A stretch of DNA of 64,000 bases. Source: Vicia villosa (taxonomy: Eukaryota > Streptophyta > Magnoliopsida > Fabales > Fabaceae). The notes below the pieces were generated by a model that was given only the letters and a program-made list of their open reading frames with translations, did not search any database and was not told where the DNA came from. The translations under genes and the position numbers were made by a program. Location of the stretch: positions 52,650,336 to 52,714,335 of the forward strand of contig NC_081183.1 of the NCBI RefSeq assembly GCF_029867415.1, written 5' to 3'. This document shows positions 24,320-34,900 of the stretch, piece by piece (the stretch's first letter is position 1; each line of letters opens with the position of its first letter).

Positions 24320-25540
24320 TGAAGGATAGAAAAACACTTAGAAAGTGGGGGGGTTTGAATAAGTGTAGCTTTAAAAACTTGACAGATAAAAATAAATTGC
24401 ACAGTTATTTTTATCCTGGTTCGTTGTTAACTAAACTACTCCAGCCCACCCCCGCAGAGATGATTTACCTCAACTGAGGATTTAATCCACTAATCGCACG
24501 GATTACAATGGTTTTCCACTTAGTCCGCAACTAAGTCTTCTAGAGTATCCTGATCACAACCTGATCACTCTAGGAACAACTGCTTAGACACAAGCTAAGA
24601 CTTTCTTAGAGTATCCTGACCACCACGTGATCACTCTAATTACAACTGCTTAGACATAAGCTAAGACTTCCAAGAGTATTCTGATCAACACGATCACTCT
24701 AGTTACTTACAACTTAATGTAATCTTTCTAAGAGTATTACAATGCTTCTTAAAAGCTATAATCACAAACTGTGATATTTCTCTTAACGTTTAAGCTTAAT
24801 CTCACTAAGATATTACAAAAGCAATGTAGTGAGCTTTGATGAAGATGAAGATTCTGAGCTTTGATTTGAACAACGTTTCAGCAAGTTAATATTCACAGAA
24901 TTTGGTTCAGAGTTGTTCAAAATTGGTTTTTTTTGCTTCTCATCAGAACTTCATATTTATAGGCGTTTGAGAAGATGACCGTTGAATGCATTTAATGCTT
25001 TGCGTGTTCCGTACAGCTTTGCATTTAATGTTATACGCTTTTGTCAACTACCTCGAGCCTTGTTCACGCTGTGTCTCCTGACGTTGCCTTTAATAGCTTC
25101 TAACGTTCCTTTTGTCAGTCAGCGTAGCCTGCCACTTGTACTTTCTTCTGATCTGATGTTTGTAAATACAACGTTTGATTATCATCAGAGTCAAACAGCT
25201 TGGTGCAAAGCATCTTCTGATCTTCTGACCTTGAAGTGCTTCTGAGCGTGATACCATCAGAACTTCAGTGCTTCTGATCTCATGTTCTTCTGATGCTTCC
25301 ATAGACCCATGTTCTGATTCTGCTTCGACCATCTTCTGATGTCTTGCCAGACCATGTTCTGATGTTGCATGCTGAACCTTCTGAGTCAAAGCTTCTGAGC
25401 GCTGATTTATGCATACTCTTTATATATTTCCTGAAAAGGAAATTGCATTGGATTAGAGTACCATATTATCTTACGCAAAATTCATATTATTGTTATCATC
25501 AAAACTAAGATAATTGATCAGAACAAATCTTGTTCTAACA
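24320..25540 (-). repeat. SIRE-B LTR
   Basis: TG...CA ends on the minus strand. It is rich in the word TCAGAAGC/GCTTCTGA and carries diverged repeats of TAGAGTATCCTGATCA at 24540-24730. The family is common in legumes from general knowledge; the name SIRE rests on LTR and polypurine wording only. Confidence 0.78.
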
Positions 25541-25816
25541 ATCTCCCCCTTTTTGATGATGACAAAAACATATATAAATGATATGAATTTGCGATCAGAA
25601 AGAGCAGACGGCAAAAGACAAATTACACAGCTATAGCATAAGCATGTGAATATGTCTCCCCCTGAGATTAACAATCTCCCCCTGAGATAAATAATCTCCC
25701 CTTGAAATAAATACTCGAAGAACTTTAATAAAAGACTTCCCTGATTATTTCGGTAGAGACGATCACATAAGCTTCTGTCTTCAGAGAATTCATAGCTTCT
25801 GACTTCTGCTTCCATT

Positions 25817-26110
25817 GGACAGCTTCAGAACTTGAATTTCTTTAGATCCCTAGAACACTCACAGCTTCTGATTCCTGCTTCCATTCAGGACAGCTTCAGA
25901 ACTTGAATTTCTTTGATCTTCAGAACATTCCCAGCTTCTGATTTCTGCTTCCATCTAGGACAGCTTCAGAACTTGAATTTCTTTGATCTTCAGAACATTC
26001 ACAGCTTCTGATTTCTGCTTCCATTTAGGACACTTTCAGAACTTGAGTTTTCTGGATCTTTAGAACATTCACAGCTTCTGATTTCTGCTTCCCTCGGATA
26101 GCTTCAGAGC
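25817..26110. repeat. About 70-bp tandem repeat in SIRE-B 3' region
   Basis: Four and a part copies of a unit starting GGACAGCTTCAGAACTTGAA and containing CACAGCTTCTGATTTCTGC begin at about 25817, 25888, 25958, 26028 and 26096. The first copies are the best preserved. Confidence 0.85.
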
Positions 26111-26601
26111 TTTGAATTTCTACTAACATCACTTCATGCTAGATTTGTATCAGAACATTGTTGAATGTACCAGAGCATCATCAGAGCATCTCTACATCCT
26201 GAAATGTTACAGAACAAAAACTAAACGACAAAAGTCAGCATGAACGAGTCAGAACATAAAATGTATATTAGAACACATGATATGTATCAGAGCCATATAG
26301 GCTAAAATAATGTATCAGAGCAAATAGAATTTTGTCAAAGCAAATAGACAAATTTTGGATCAAATTCTATTATTAGTGCTTCTGATTCTGAAGCTTGACA
26401 GCACTCAGCTTGCTTCAGTTTCCATAAGGTTATTCTTTTTACAGAATAACGCTTCTTATGGTTTTGCTTCTTGTGTTTGCTTTGAAGATTTTCTTCACTT
26501 CTTTATACCTGCAAAACACTTAAACCAAATAGAACTTGCAGTTCTTGTCAGTAAAAGTAACTGATTAAATCAAATCATTTATCACATATTTCTCCCCCTT
26601 T

Positions 26602-28005
26602 TTGTCATATCATCAAAAAACAGAAAAGATTCAGAGACAAACAAAAAGAAACACACGGAGGAAAAGGATTATTTCATTTAAGTGCAAACAACAGGTACAG
26701 AAGTACACACAGAGAAGAAAGACAAGATGCACAAAAAACAGATGCAGCAAAAAGAAAGAAACAACACAGACTCAATCTATGACCCTAGCTTTGACAGGAT
26801 TAGTATTTAATCATATGGGGTCAAGATCTCATACTGTTGACAAACGAGCATGGATTAGTATTTTTGGTCTTACACTCTTGGGAGACGAAGTTCGTATAGA
26901 AGACGGTGACCTTCCGGCCAATTATGATCATGTCGCTTACATGACATCCATTCTCAAAGATCCTGCTGTTCTTGACAAGCAAAATGAATCCATCACAGCC
27001 GGTCACCTAAAAAGGGATCCCAGGCTCCTTAACTGGATTATCTCAAGAGTCATTCGACCACGAGCAGGCGGATTTTCCAGAATTGAAAGGAATGAGATTG
27101 TGTTAATGTACCTGATTCAAAACAGGACGCGTGTGCACTGGCCACACTTTCTAACTGCCAAGTTTCAAGAGATACAACAAAAGACTACTGCTTTATGCTA
27201 TGGCTCGATCATTCAAACCATAGTAAACCACTTTGGCATGAAACTGGATGGGTTGTCTTATGTGCGCATGAAACAGAACCAGGATTTCTCTCAAACAACT
27301 TTAACTCTCATGGGATATCATTGGGATCCGAATAAGAAAACCTACTATCTTATACAAAAGGGAACCGGAAGAATTATCTACAACTATGATGATCCTACTG
27401 AATTTGGTCATACTGTAGGAAATGAAGAAGAGGGAAATGATCAAGAAATAGCAAATGATGAGGATCAAACCATGGAAGATATAGCTCATGACACGGATCC
27501 AAATTGGCAATATGTTCCTTCTCAAGAGGAAGAAATCCCTTGGGGATACACGGCTCCACCTCCACAAGATCATTCCAACATTATCTCCATGCTTGAAAAT
27601 ATGCGACTTCAACAACAACAACATTTTGAATCACAACAACTCCAGTTCCAGACCATGCAACAACTTCAACAAGAGAGATATAATGAACAGCAACTTCAAT
27701 ATCAATCACAACAGCTCCAGTTCCAAACCATGCAACAGCTACAACAAGATCGATATGATGACCAACAACTTCAATATCAATCGCTATACGGCTTGATTCA
27801 AGACCACAAGAATGATTTTGAAACATTTGCATCCAACTCGTTCCTAAGACAAAATCAGTTTGAAGAAACTGCTCTGAATCGTCATGCAAACATAAGCCAA
27901 AGCTTCAACACTCTCAACTTATCTGTGCTGGATCTGTTGGAACAGGTTGAAGAAGATCGCCCGCACACGTTTCAGAGAGGAAGAGGAAGAAGGGGCAGGC
28001 GCTAG
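26602..28005 (+). CDS. Retrotransposon-associated ORF with plant transposon/env-like core and Gln-rich repeats
   Basis: An intact 467-codon frame. The first about 59 codons are Lys/Thr/Gln-rich and look like translated A-rich leader, so the real start is probably Met60 (26779, MTLALTGLVFNHMGS). Residues about 60-270 form a globular-looking core (RDPRLLNWIISRVIRPRAGG, IERNEIVLMYLIQNR, ALCYGSIIQTIVNHFG) resembling the putative plant transposon protein / envelope-like proteins found with SIRE and other legume elements. Residues 275-335 are acidic. Residues about 340-405 are Gln-rich, with a tandem repeat (SQQLQFQTMQQLQQ twice). The end is RGRGRRGRR. It may be the SIRE-A env-like ORF or an antisense ORF of SIRE-B. 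No function can be assigned; family resemblance is from memory. Confidence 0.65.
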   Translation: MSYHQKTEKIQRQTKRNTRRKRIISFKCKQQVQKYTQRRKTRCTKNRCSKKKETTQTQSMTLALTGLVFNHMGSRSHTVDKRAWISIFGLTLLGDEVRIEDGDLPANYDHVAYMTSILKDPAVLDKQNESITAGHLKRDPRLLNWIISRVIRPRAGGFSRIERNEIVLMYLIQNRTRVHWPHFLTAKFQEIQQKTTALCYGSIIQTIVNHFGMKLDGLSYVRMKQNQDFSQTTLTLMGYHWDPNKKTYYLIQKGTGRIIYNYDDPTEFGHTVGNEEEGNDQEIANDEDQTMEDIAHDTDPNWQYVPSQEEEIPWGYTAPPPQDHSNIISMLENMRLQQQQHFESQQLQFQTMQQLQQERYNEQQLQYQSQQLQFQTMQQLQQDRYDDQQLQYQSLYGLIQDHKNDFETFASNSFLRQNQFEETALNRHANISQSFNTLNLSVLDLLEQVEEDRPHTFQRGRGRRGRR

Positions 28006-28454
28006 GATGCATTCTTCATCATATCATCATATCATTGCATCTTATCTCATCATAATTATGTTATATTTCTATGTGTTGTCACACTCTTTTGTAGTTTGCT
28101 TATATCTCGGATCATTGTTATGTTAAAATGTACTGCTAAACATGTTTGGATCTTATGTATCTTATGGTTTATCTATGTTATTTTATTGTCAACTTCACTG
28201 TGTTATCATTTTCATGTCATTTTATCTATGTTTCTCTAGTTACTCTTCTACTCTCCTGTTTTCTCTTTGTTTTCTCTTTTTGATGTTGTCAAAGGGGGAG
28301 ATAGATGCTGAGTGTACGGGGGAGCCATGTTGAGAGATAGATGCTGAGTGTACGGGGGAGCTTTGTTGAGAGATAGATGCTGAGTTTGTTGAGTATTTGT
28401 CACTTACTACCAAAGCCTCGACTACTGGTTTGCCATCATCAAAAAGGGGGAGAA
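28006..28454 (+). other. SIRE-A 3' non-coding region and polypurine tract
   Basis: T-rich DNA, then TTTTTGATGTTGTCAAAGGG and two copies of GATAGATGCTGAGTGTACGG (28303-28380), then CATCATCAAAAAGGGGGAGA against the right LTR at 28455. The terminal AAAAAGGGGGAGAA is the plus-strand priming polypurine tract. Confidence 0.85.
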
Positions 28455-29998
28455 TGTGAATACAAGATTACACTCAAAGATGTTTTTGATTCATGGCAAA
28501 CTCAATAAGCATTAAAAACAACAAAGCGAGAGCAGAAAACTCAAAGAAAAGCAAGCATTGATCACTCATGACAGAACAGGTTGATCTATTATGCATATAG
28601 GTCGACTCAACACAAGCAAAACAAGAAGAATGCAGAAAAGCAGCAGTTAGGTCGACCTACCATCAACCCAGGTCGACCTAAAATGAAGAAAAATCCATAT
28701 ACTTCTGCTAGGTCGACTCACACATCATCTAGGTTGACCTAAATTGATGAAATTTACATACCAGTCTGCTAGGTCGACCTACACAACGACTAGGTCGACC
28801 TAATCTGAGAAAATGTCCCCAGAATGCATTTGAAGAGGATTCTGGTCGACCTACTCCTTTAACAGGTCGACCTTACTGGGAGCAAAATTCTGCAAGCTCT
28901 GCTAGGTCGACCTAAGCACTACAAGAGGTCGACCTAACTGATCAAGAATGCCAAAAATTATGTTTCTCTCATCTCCAACTGTTAAGCTATCATATATATT
29001 ATCAAAGGTTCAATTATTAAATGTAACACCAACGACTGAAAGATACACAAAGGCTTCTCATCTTCGTTCTTCGTCATCTCCAACACAATTACACATAATC
29101 ATTCTTGCGTTGAGGGTTAGTGATCGAGTTCGATAACGTCCATGGAACGAAATTGAAGATTCCTAGTGGGTGAAGATTTGTGGGGTTTTTGGTGAATAAA
29201 ATCTGCGGGTTTTGTCCTCCAAGATAGGTGTTTCTTGGGGGTTTTTATCAAGAGGTTTCATCGAGGATCCGGCTGAGTGTGAAGATTGAAGAACAAGGGT
29301 TCGAGGGAATTGAAGACACTGCAGAAAGGGATCAAAGTGAAGCTCTTGGATAACCTTGATCTGACTCAAGATTAAGGGGGAAGAAGATTCAAAGGATCGA
29401 CATAATTGGTTTATGGTTTATCGCTTTGTTATCTTCTTTGTATATACTACTTTCAACATTAATGAAAGATTACCCAATTTCAGTTTGGAATTGGGGGCAG
29501 ACGTAGTCGTAGCGAGGACGATCGACGAACTGCCTAAACAAATATCGTGTTCTTGTCGCTTTTACTTTTTCATTTACATTCTGTTCATATTTGGTTATAA
29601 TAGCAAATTGATCAACGATTCGAGTGTTAAGATTGTGAATTAAGAACTTATATAAACATCACAATCCATCACATATTGAATCACCTTCAATTTGATCATT
29701 ATCACCAAGTGTTTGTATATTTGTTTCTATCACTTTTACTGCATTGCAAACATTGTCCATCATACAAGAAGTTAATCTGATTTTCAATAAGAGCAACGCT
29801 TTGATTCTGCAACGTATACTCTTATCACTTACCTCAAGTTTTTGACTGGTTTTTAAACACATATGAAATCGTTTCGATAGTGGTTCGGAATAGACGCGAG
29901 TCGATTCAGAATCACTTCCGCTGAAAAGTCGTTTAACTCCGTAAAACTGTGAACGATCTATTCAACCCCCCTCTAGATCCTAAGGCCAGCGTCTAACA
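28455..29998 (+). repeat. SIRE-A right LTR
   Basis: Same length as the left LTR (1544 bp) and nearly identical. Differences include AGGTTGACC for AGGTCGACC in one palindrome and GACCTTACT for GACCTAACT in another. It carries the same eleven-copy palindrome array. Confidence 0.93.
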
Positions 29999-30101
29999 AT
30001 AAGAAGTATCGACAATGTCAATCTTACACTAATCGCATACGAGGGATTAACCGACACTAAGACTCTGACTTAAACGACCGACTATGCTCTGATACCACTA
30101 T

Positions 30102-31958
30102 TGTAACACCCTTCTAATACCCCACATAATATTAAACAATAATAAGAGTAAAACATGAAAAGGGCATTACAACTTCCATATAATTAAAATAATACTCATG
30201 TCATGCCATAAAAAGGAACGTTAAACTCAAATATCATTCAGATCGTCATGTCAACACAGCGGAAATATATTTAACATCTGAACAATGCAACTTCCAAAGT
30301 CATAGACTTAAAACACCACCATAATAAAAATACTGAAGTAAAAAGAGTTCCACAAATAACTCTAAACGACGTCCCCAGTTTTACACGACCAGAGCATGAC
30401 ACAGACCCAACTGACTCTAACGAACTACTTGACGAGCTAATCCTCACCAAGTACAAGAGCTACTCCTCAATCTGAAAAATAACAACAGTAAGGGTGAGTC
30501 TCATTCACATTTAACTAATGTTATAAGATATAGTTAATAAAATATCATTTCACATGCCATTCACCCAATCACAGTTACAATCAGATTCAAACCATACAAT
30601 CAGTAAGCAACCAACCAATCAACACATATTATAACATTGGACAATCTTCCATTCATGTTATAATAGCACAAACAGCCTAATGCAATGCAACTACATGCAT
30701 GTGGTACCAAAATCTGGGATAACCCAACTCACCGACCCACCATCGTCAAGGATACGGTAACACCCACTCACTAATTCCACACAATGGGAATTAGCTACCA
30801 CTGATCCACCATCGTCAAGGACCAGCCACGTAATGATTATGAATGCATGCATCAACCATAACATGCTCATCACCCACATAAATCGACCAAATGTCATAAC
30901 CATCAATTACAATAGTAATAGCCACGCACAATTATGTTATTCCTCAACCATAGTAAAACACATATTTTATACCAACCATACTTGTATAACAAACACCGGT
31001 TACAACCACAACATCATTTTATTATATAAATTATTTGATTAGCTTCACTATACCCGAAACGGCACCAACATCAGGCTTACGGTTCAAATGTTACACCTCT
31101 TTAAACTTTTCAAAACGGCCTATCGCAAACAACCAACAGCACGCGGCGCCACACACATTTCGCGGCGCGGAACGAATAGGAACTACGCCTTCGCGGCGTA
31201 AACAAGGGTTCGCGGCGCGGAACGAGAAGGAACTACGCCTTCGCGGCGTAAACGAAGGTTCGCGGCGCGTACTGAACACAACCAAACTTCCTGGCTTTCT
31301 GCCAAGCAGTTCGCGGCGCCAACTCCTGGACGCGGCGCGAACTGGCGATTTCCAGAACTCCGAATCGCAGAAAACAGCCTGCGATTTTGCCCTTCCTTCA
31401 CCAAGTCATTACCAAACCAATCCCATTCCAACCAGATTTTGCATACGGTGAAACCAACACAGATTATAACACATCATAATACATTTAAATCATCTAATTA
31501 ACACCATACATGATCAACACAATCATTACCATTCAATTCTCCCAAAACCTAACATTTCTACAACCTAAGCATAACTCAATTGGTACGATTAACATGATCA
31601 ATTCTATCATACTTCCTATAACCCCATAATAGAAGATAAACGGAAGAGTCCCCCCTTACCTGAAGGTTGATTCTTCGCTCTTCCCCTTGTCGCACTTCTC
31701 CGCTCCTCTTCTCTTTTCACGTTCAGACTCTTTTCCAAAATGCTGTAACCTTCTCTATTCCACAACTCCTTCTATTTTATTAAAATTGAAATAAAATTGT
31801 TTTAATTAGTAATAGGGCCTACCAATGCACCCCCTCCTTACTAACCACGACTCAAGCCCAATTGCTTAATTCCTCATAATCTTCCATAATTCCAAATAAT
31901 TCCCCATAATTCAATTAAATTAATTAAATTAAATTATGAAAATAAATGGAGTGTTACA
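30102..31958 (-). repeat. Chromovirus LTR shared by Tekay-1 and Tekay-2
   Basis: 1857 bp. On the minus strand it has an A/T-rich TATA-like word (TTAATAAAATAG, about 31780), about 120 bp later a strong splice donor CTTCAG|GTAAGG (31659), and a CpG-rich repeat patch at 31140-31350 (TTCGCGGCGCGGAACGA repeated). TGCATGTGGTACCA lies at 30696-30709. Confidence 0.92.
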
Positions 31959-31999
31959 ACTCTCCCCCACTAAATAGTTTTCGTCCTCGAAAACATACC

Positions 32000-34900
32000 T
32001 TAGGCAAATAACTCTGGATAGGAATCCTTCATCTGACTTTCCAGTTCCCAAGTCACATTCCCACCTGCCGGTCCTCCCCAAGCTACTTTGACCAGTGCTA
32101 TCTCTTTGCCACACAATTGTTTCAGCCTTCGATCTTCAATCCTCATAGGTAAAGCTTCAACTGTCATGTTATCCTTCACCTGTACATCATCGACTTGGAT
32201 CACATGAGATGGATCAGCAATGTATTTCCTCAACTACGACACATGGAATACATCATGCAGATTCGCAAGCGTCGGTGGCAACGCAATACGATACGCCACT
32301 TCTCCAACCCTCTCCGTAATCTGAAACGGACCAATGAAACGCGGAGTCAACTTCCTTGATTTCAGTGCTCTACCAACACTAGTTGTAGGAGTCACCCTCA
32401 AGAACACATGATCTCCTTCTTGAAATTCAAGTGTCCTTCTTATTTTATCATGATAACTCTTCTGACGACTCTGAGAAGTCTTCATCTTCTCCTGAATCAT
32501 CTTAATCTTTTATGTTGTCTCCTAAACAATTTTCGGCCCAATCATAGCACTTTCGCCAGATTCATACCAACATAAAGGCGTCCTACACCTCCGACCATAC
32601 AAAGCTTCAAACGGAGCCATACCAATACTCGAGTGAAAACTATTATTGTAAGTAAATTCGATCAAGGGTAGATAACTATCCCAAGCACCGCCTTTTTCCA
32701 ACACACAAGCACGCAACAAATCTTCTAGTGATTGAATAGTTCTTTCCGTCTGTCCATCCGTCTGTGGATGATAAGCAGAACTCAATCTCAGCTTAGTACC
32801 CAAAGCCTTCTGCAAACCTTCCCAGAATCTGGATGTAAACCTTGGATCTCTGTCTGACACGATACTCGAAGGAATACCATGTAAACTCACTATCTTCTCA
32901 ATATACAATTGAGCCAGCTTCTCCATTGGGTAATCCATTCTCATTGGTATAAAGTGAGCAGACTTTGTCAACCTGTCCACAATAACCCAAATAGCTTCAC
33001 AATTCTTCACCGTCCTCGGCAAACCTGAAACAAAATCCATAGATATACTATCCCACTTCCATTCTGGAATAAATAACGGTTGCATAGCTCCATACGGTTT
33101 CTGATGCTCAATCTTCGACTTCTGGCAAGTCAAACAAGCATAGACAAATTCAGCTATCTCCTTTTTCATTCTAGGCCACCAAAACAGCTTCTTTAAGTCA
33201 TGGTACATCTTGGTAGCACCAGGATGAATACTCAATCCGCTACGATGTCCCTCCTCAAGAATGCTTCTCCTCAATTCGGCAACATCAGAAATACAAACAC
33301 GATTACCAAACCTCATTATACCATTCTCGTCGATTCTGAATTCACCTCCTTTATCTTGGTTAATCAAAGTCAACTTATCAACCAACTCCACATCAGTCTT
33401 CTGACCCTCTCGGATCTCCTCAAGAATACCACTAGTCAGCTTCAGCATACCCAATTTAACACTGGTAGGAGTGTCTTCACATACTAAACTCAAATCTCGG
33501 AATTGCTTGATTAAATCCAATTCTCTCACCATAAGCATAGACATATGCAGGGACTTCCTACTCAATGCATCGGCAACAACATTTGCTTTACCCGGATGGT
33601 AGTTCAGTCCAAAACCATAATCCTTGAGGAACTCTAACCATCTTCTTTGTCTCATATTCAGCTCTTTTTGGTCAAAGAGATACTTCAAACTCTTGTGATC
33701 ACTAAATACTTCAAACCTTGAACCATATAGATAATGCCTCCACAATTTCAACACAAATACCACTGCCGCCAACTCTAAGTCATGAGTCGGATAGTTTCTC
33801 TCATGCACTTTGAGTTGTCTCGACGCATAAGTGACTACCCGTTGATTCTGCATTAGTACACCTCCTAATCCCAACAACGAAGCATCACAATATACAACAA
33901 AAGATTCCGCCGGATTCGGCAAAATCAAGATCGGCGCACTAGTCAACCTCTTCTTCAACTCTTGGAATCCTTCTTCACACTTTGCATCCCAAACGAAGGC
34001 TTGACCCTTCCTAGTCAACTTAGTTAACGGTAACGCTAACTTTGAAAAACCTTCAATGAACTTTCTATAGTAACCCGCAAGACCAAGGAAACTACGAATT
34101 TCGGAAACTGACTTCGGAGCTTCCCACTGAGACACTGCTTCTACTTTCGTTGGGTCAACGACAATACCATTCTTAGAAATTACATGCCCAAGAAAGCTTA
34201 CTTCATTTAACCAGAACTCACACTTTGACAGTTTTGCATAAAGTTTCTTTTCCTTCAATAGTTCCAATACCACTCTAAGATGATGTGCATGCTCTTCTTC
34301 ATTCTTAGAATATATTAAAATATCATCGATAAATACTACTACGAACTGGTCGAGATAGAGATGAAAAATCCTATTCATATATTCCATGAAAACCCCCGGC
34401 GCATTAGTTACTCCAAATGGCATCACTGTATATTCGTAATGGCCATACCTTGTTCTAAATGCCGTCTCCTGAATATCGTCCATCTTCACCCGAATCTGAT
34501 GATATCCCGACCTCAAGTCAATTTTACTGAACACGCCCGCACCAACCAGTTGATCCATTAAATCATCAATCCTCGGCAATGGATACTGATTCTTGATAGT
34601 AACTTTATTCAGTTGCCTGTAATCCACACACAGCCTCATTGAGCCTTCTTTCTTCTTCACTAGTAACACCGGTGCACCCCACGGTGAGACACTAGGACGA
34701 ATAAATTTCTTCTCAAGTAACTCTTCCAATTGACTCTTCAACTCAGTCAATTCCGATGCTGACATACGGTAAGGTGCCATCGACACAGGACTAGTTCCAG
34801 GAATTAATTCAATAGCAAAATCCACCTCCCTCTCTAGCGGTAATTCTCTTACATCTTCTGGGAAAACTTCTGGAAATTCACATACTACCGGTAAGTCACT

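Larger units (their letters stand above)
24320..26640 (-). mobile_element. SIRE-B: 3' LTR and 3' region of a second SIRE-like element
   Basis: Read on the minus strand, an LTR starts TGTTAGAACAAG at 25540 and ends CTATCCTTCA at 24320 (1221 bp). It is preceded by the polypurine tract AAAAAGGGGGAGAT (25554-25541) and a 3' non-coding region reaching to about 26640. A second AAAAAGGGGGAG word sits at about 26590-26605. There is no 5' LTR, primer site or pol, so it is a 3' remnant in opposite orientation inside SIRE-A. Its upper boundary is uncertain, somewhere between 26615 and the ORF at 26779. Confidence 0.8.
20946..29998 (+). mobile_element. SIRE-A: young SIRE-like copia element lacking pol
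   Basis: Two 1544-bp LTRs (20946-22489 and 28455-29998) begin TGTGAATACAAG and end GCGTCTAACA. The target duplication ATAAG is at 20941-20945 and 29999-30003. It is inserted in the Tekay-1 leader: the disrupted sequence reads continuously in the Tekay-2 copy at 36402. I see about ten LTR differences. A degenerate initiator-tRNA primer site (TGGCATCAAGAGC, 22492) follows the left LTR and a polypurine tract (AAAAAGGGGGAGAA) precedes the right one. Gag is present with three in-frame stops; protease, integrase, RT and RNase H are absent. The space between holds SIRE-B and a 467-codon ORF. Confidence 0.93.
17803..31958 (-). mobile_element. Tekay-1: truncated chromovirus sharing an LTR with Tekay-2
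   Basis: Minus-strand order: LTR 31958-30102, primer site 30097-30086, leader 30085-29999 and 20945-20908 (split by SIRE-A), gag-pol 20907-17803. It stops abruptly just before the integrase, directly against the Ogre primer site, so the integrase, chromodomain and 3' LTR are missing. Its 5' LTR is at the same time the 3' LTR of Tekay-2, a tandem arrangement expected from unequal recombination. It is very similar to Tekay-2 along its length. Confidence 0.9.

Noticed and set aside
26602..26778. The first about 59 codons of the 467-codon ORF as genuine protein
   Set aside because: Low-complexity Lys/Thr/Gln run from an A-rich stretch that on the other strand looks like the T-rich SIRE-B 3' region; the Met at 26779 is a better start.
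31035..31451. 138-codon frame (and its counterpart 37437-37853) in the Tekay LTR
   Set aside because: It lies entirely in LTR sequence over the CpG-rich repeat patch, where CG-rich repeats keep all frames open. It is broken in the Tekay-3 LTRs and has no protein-like composition.
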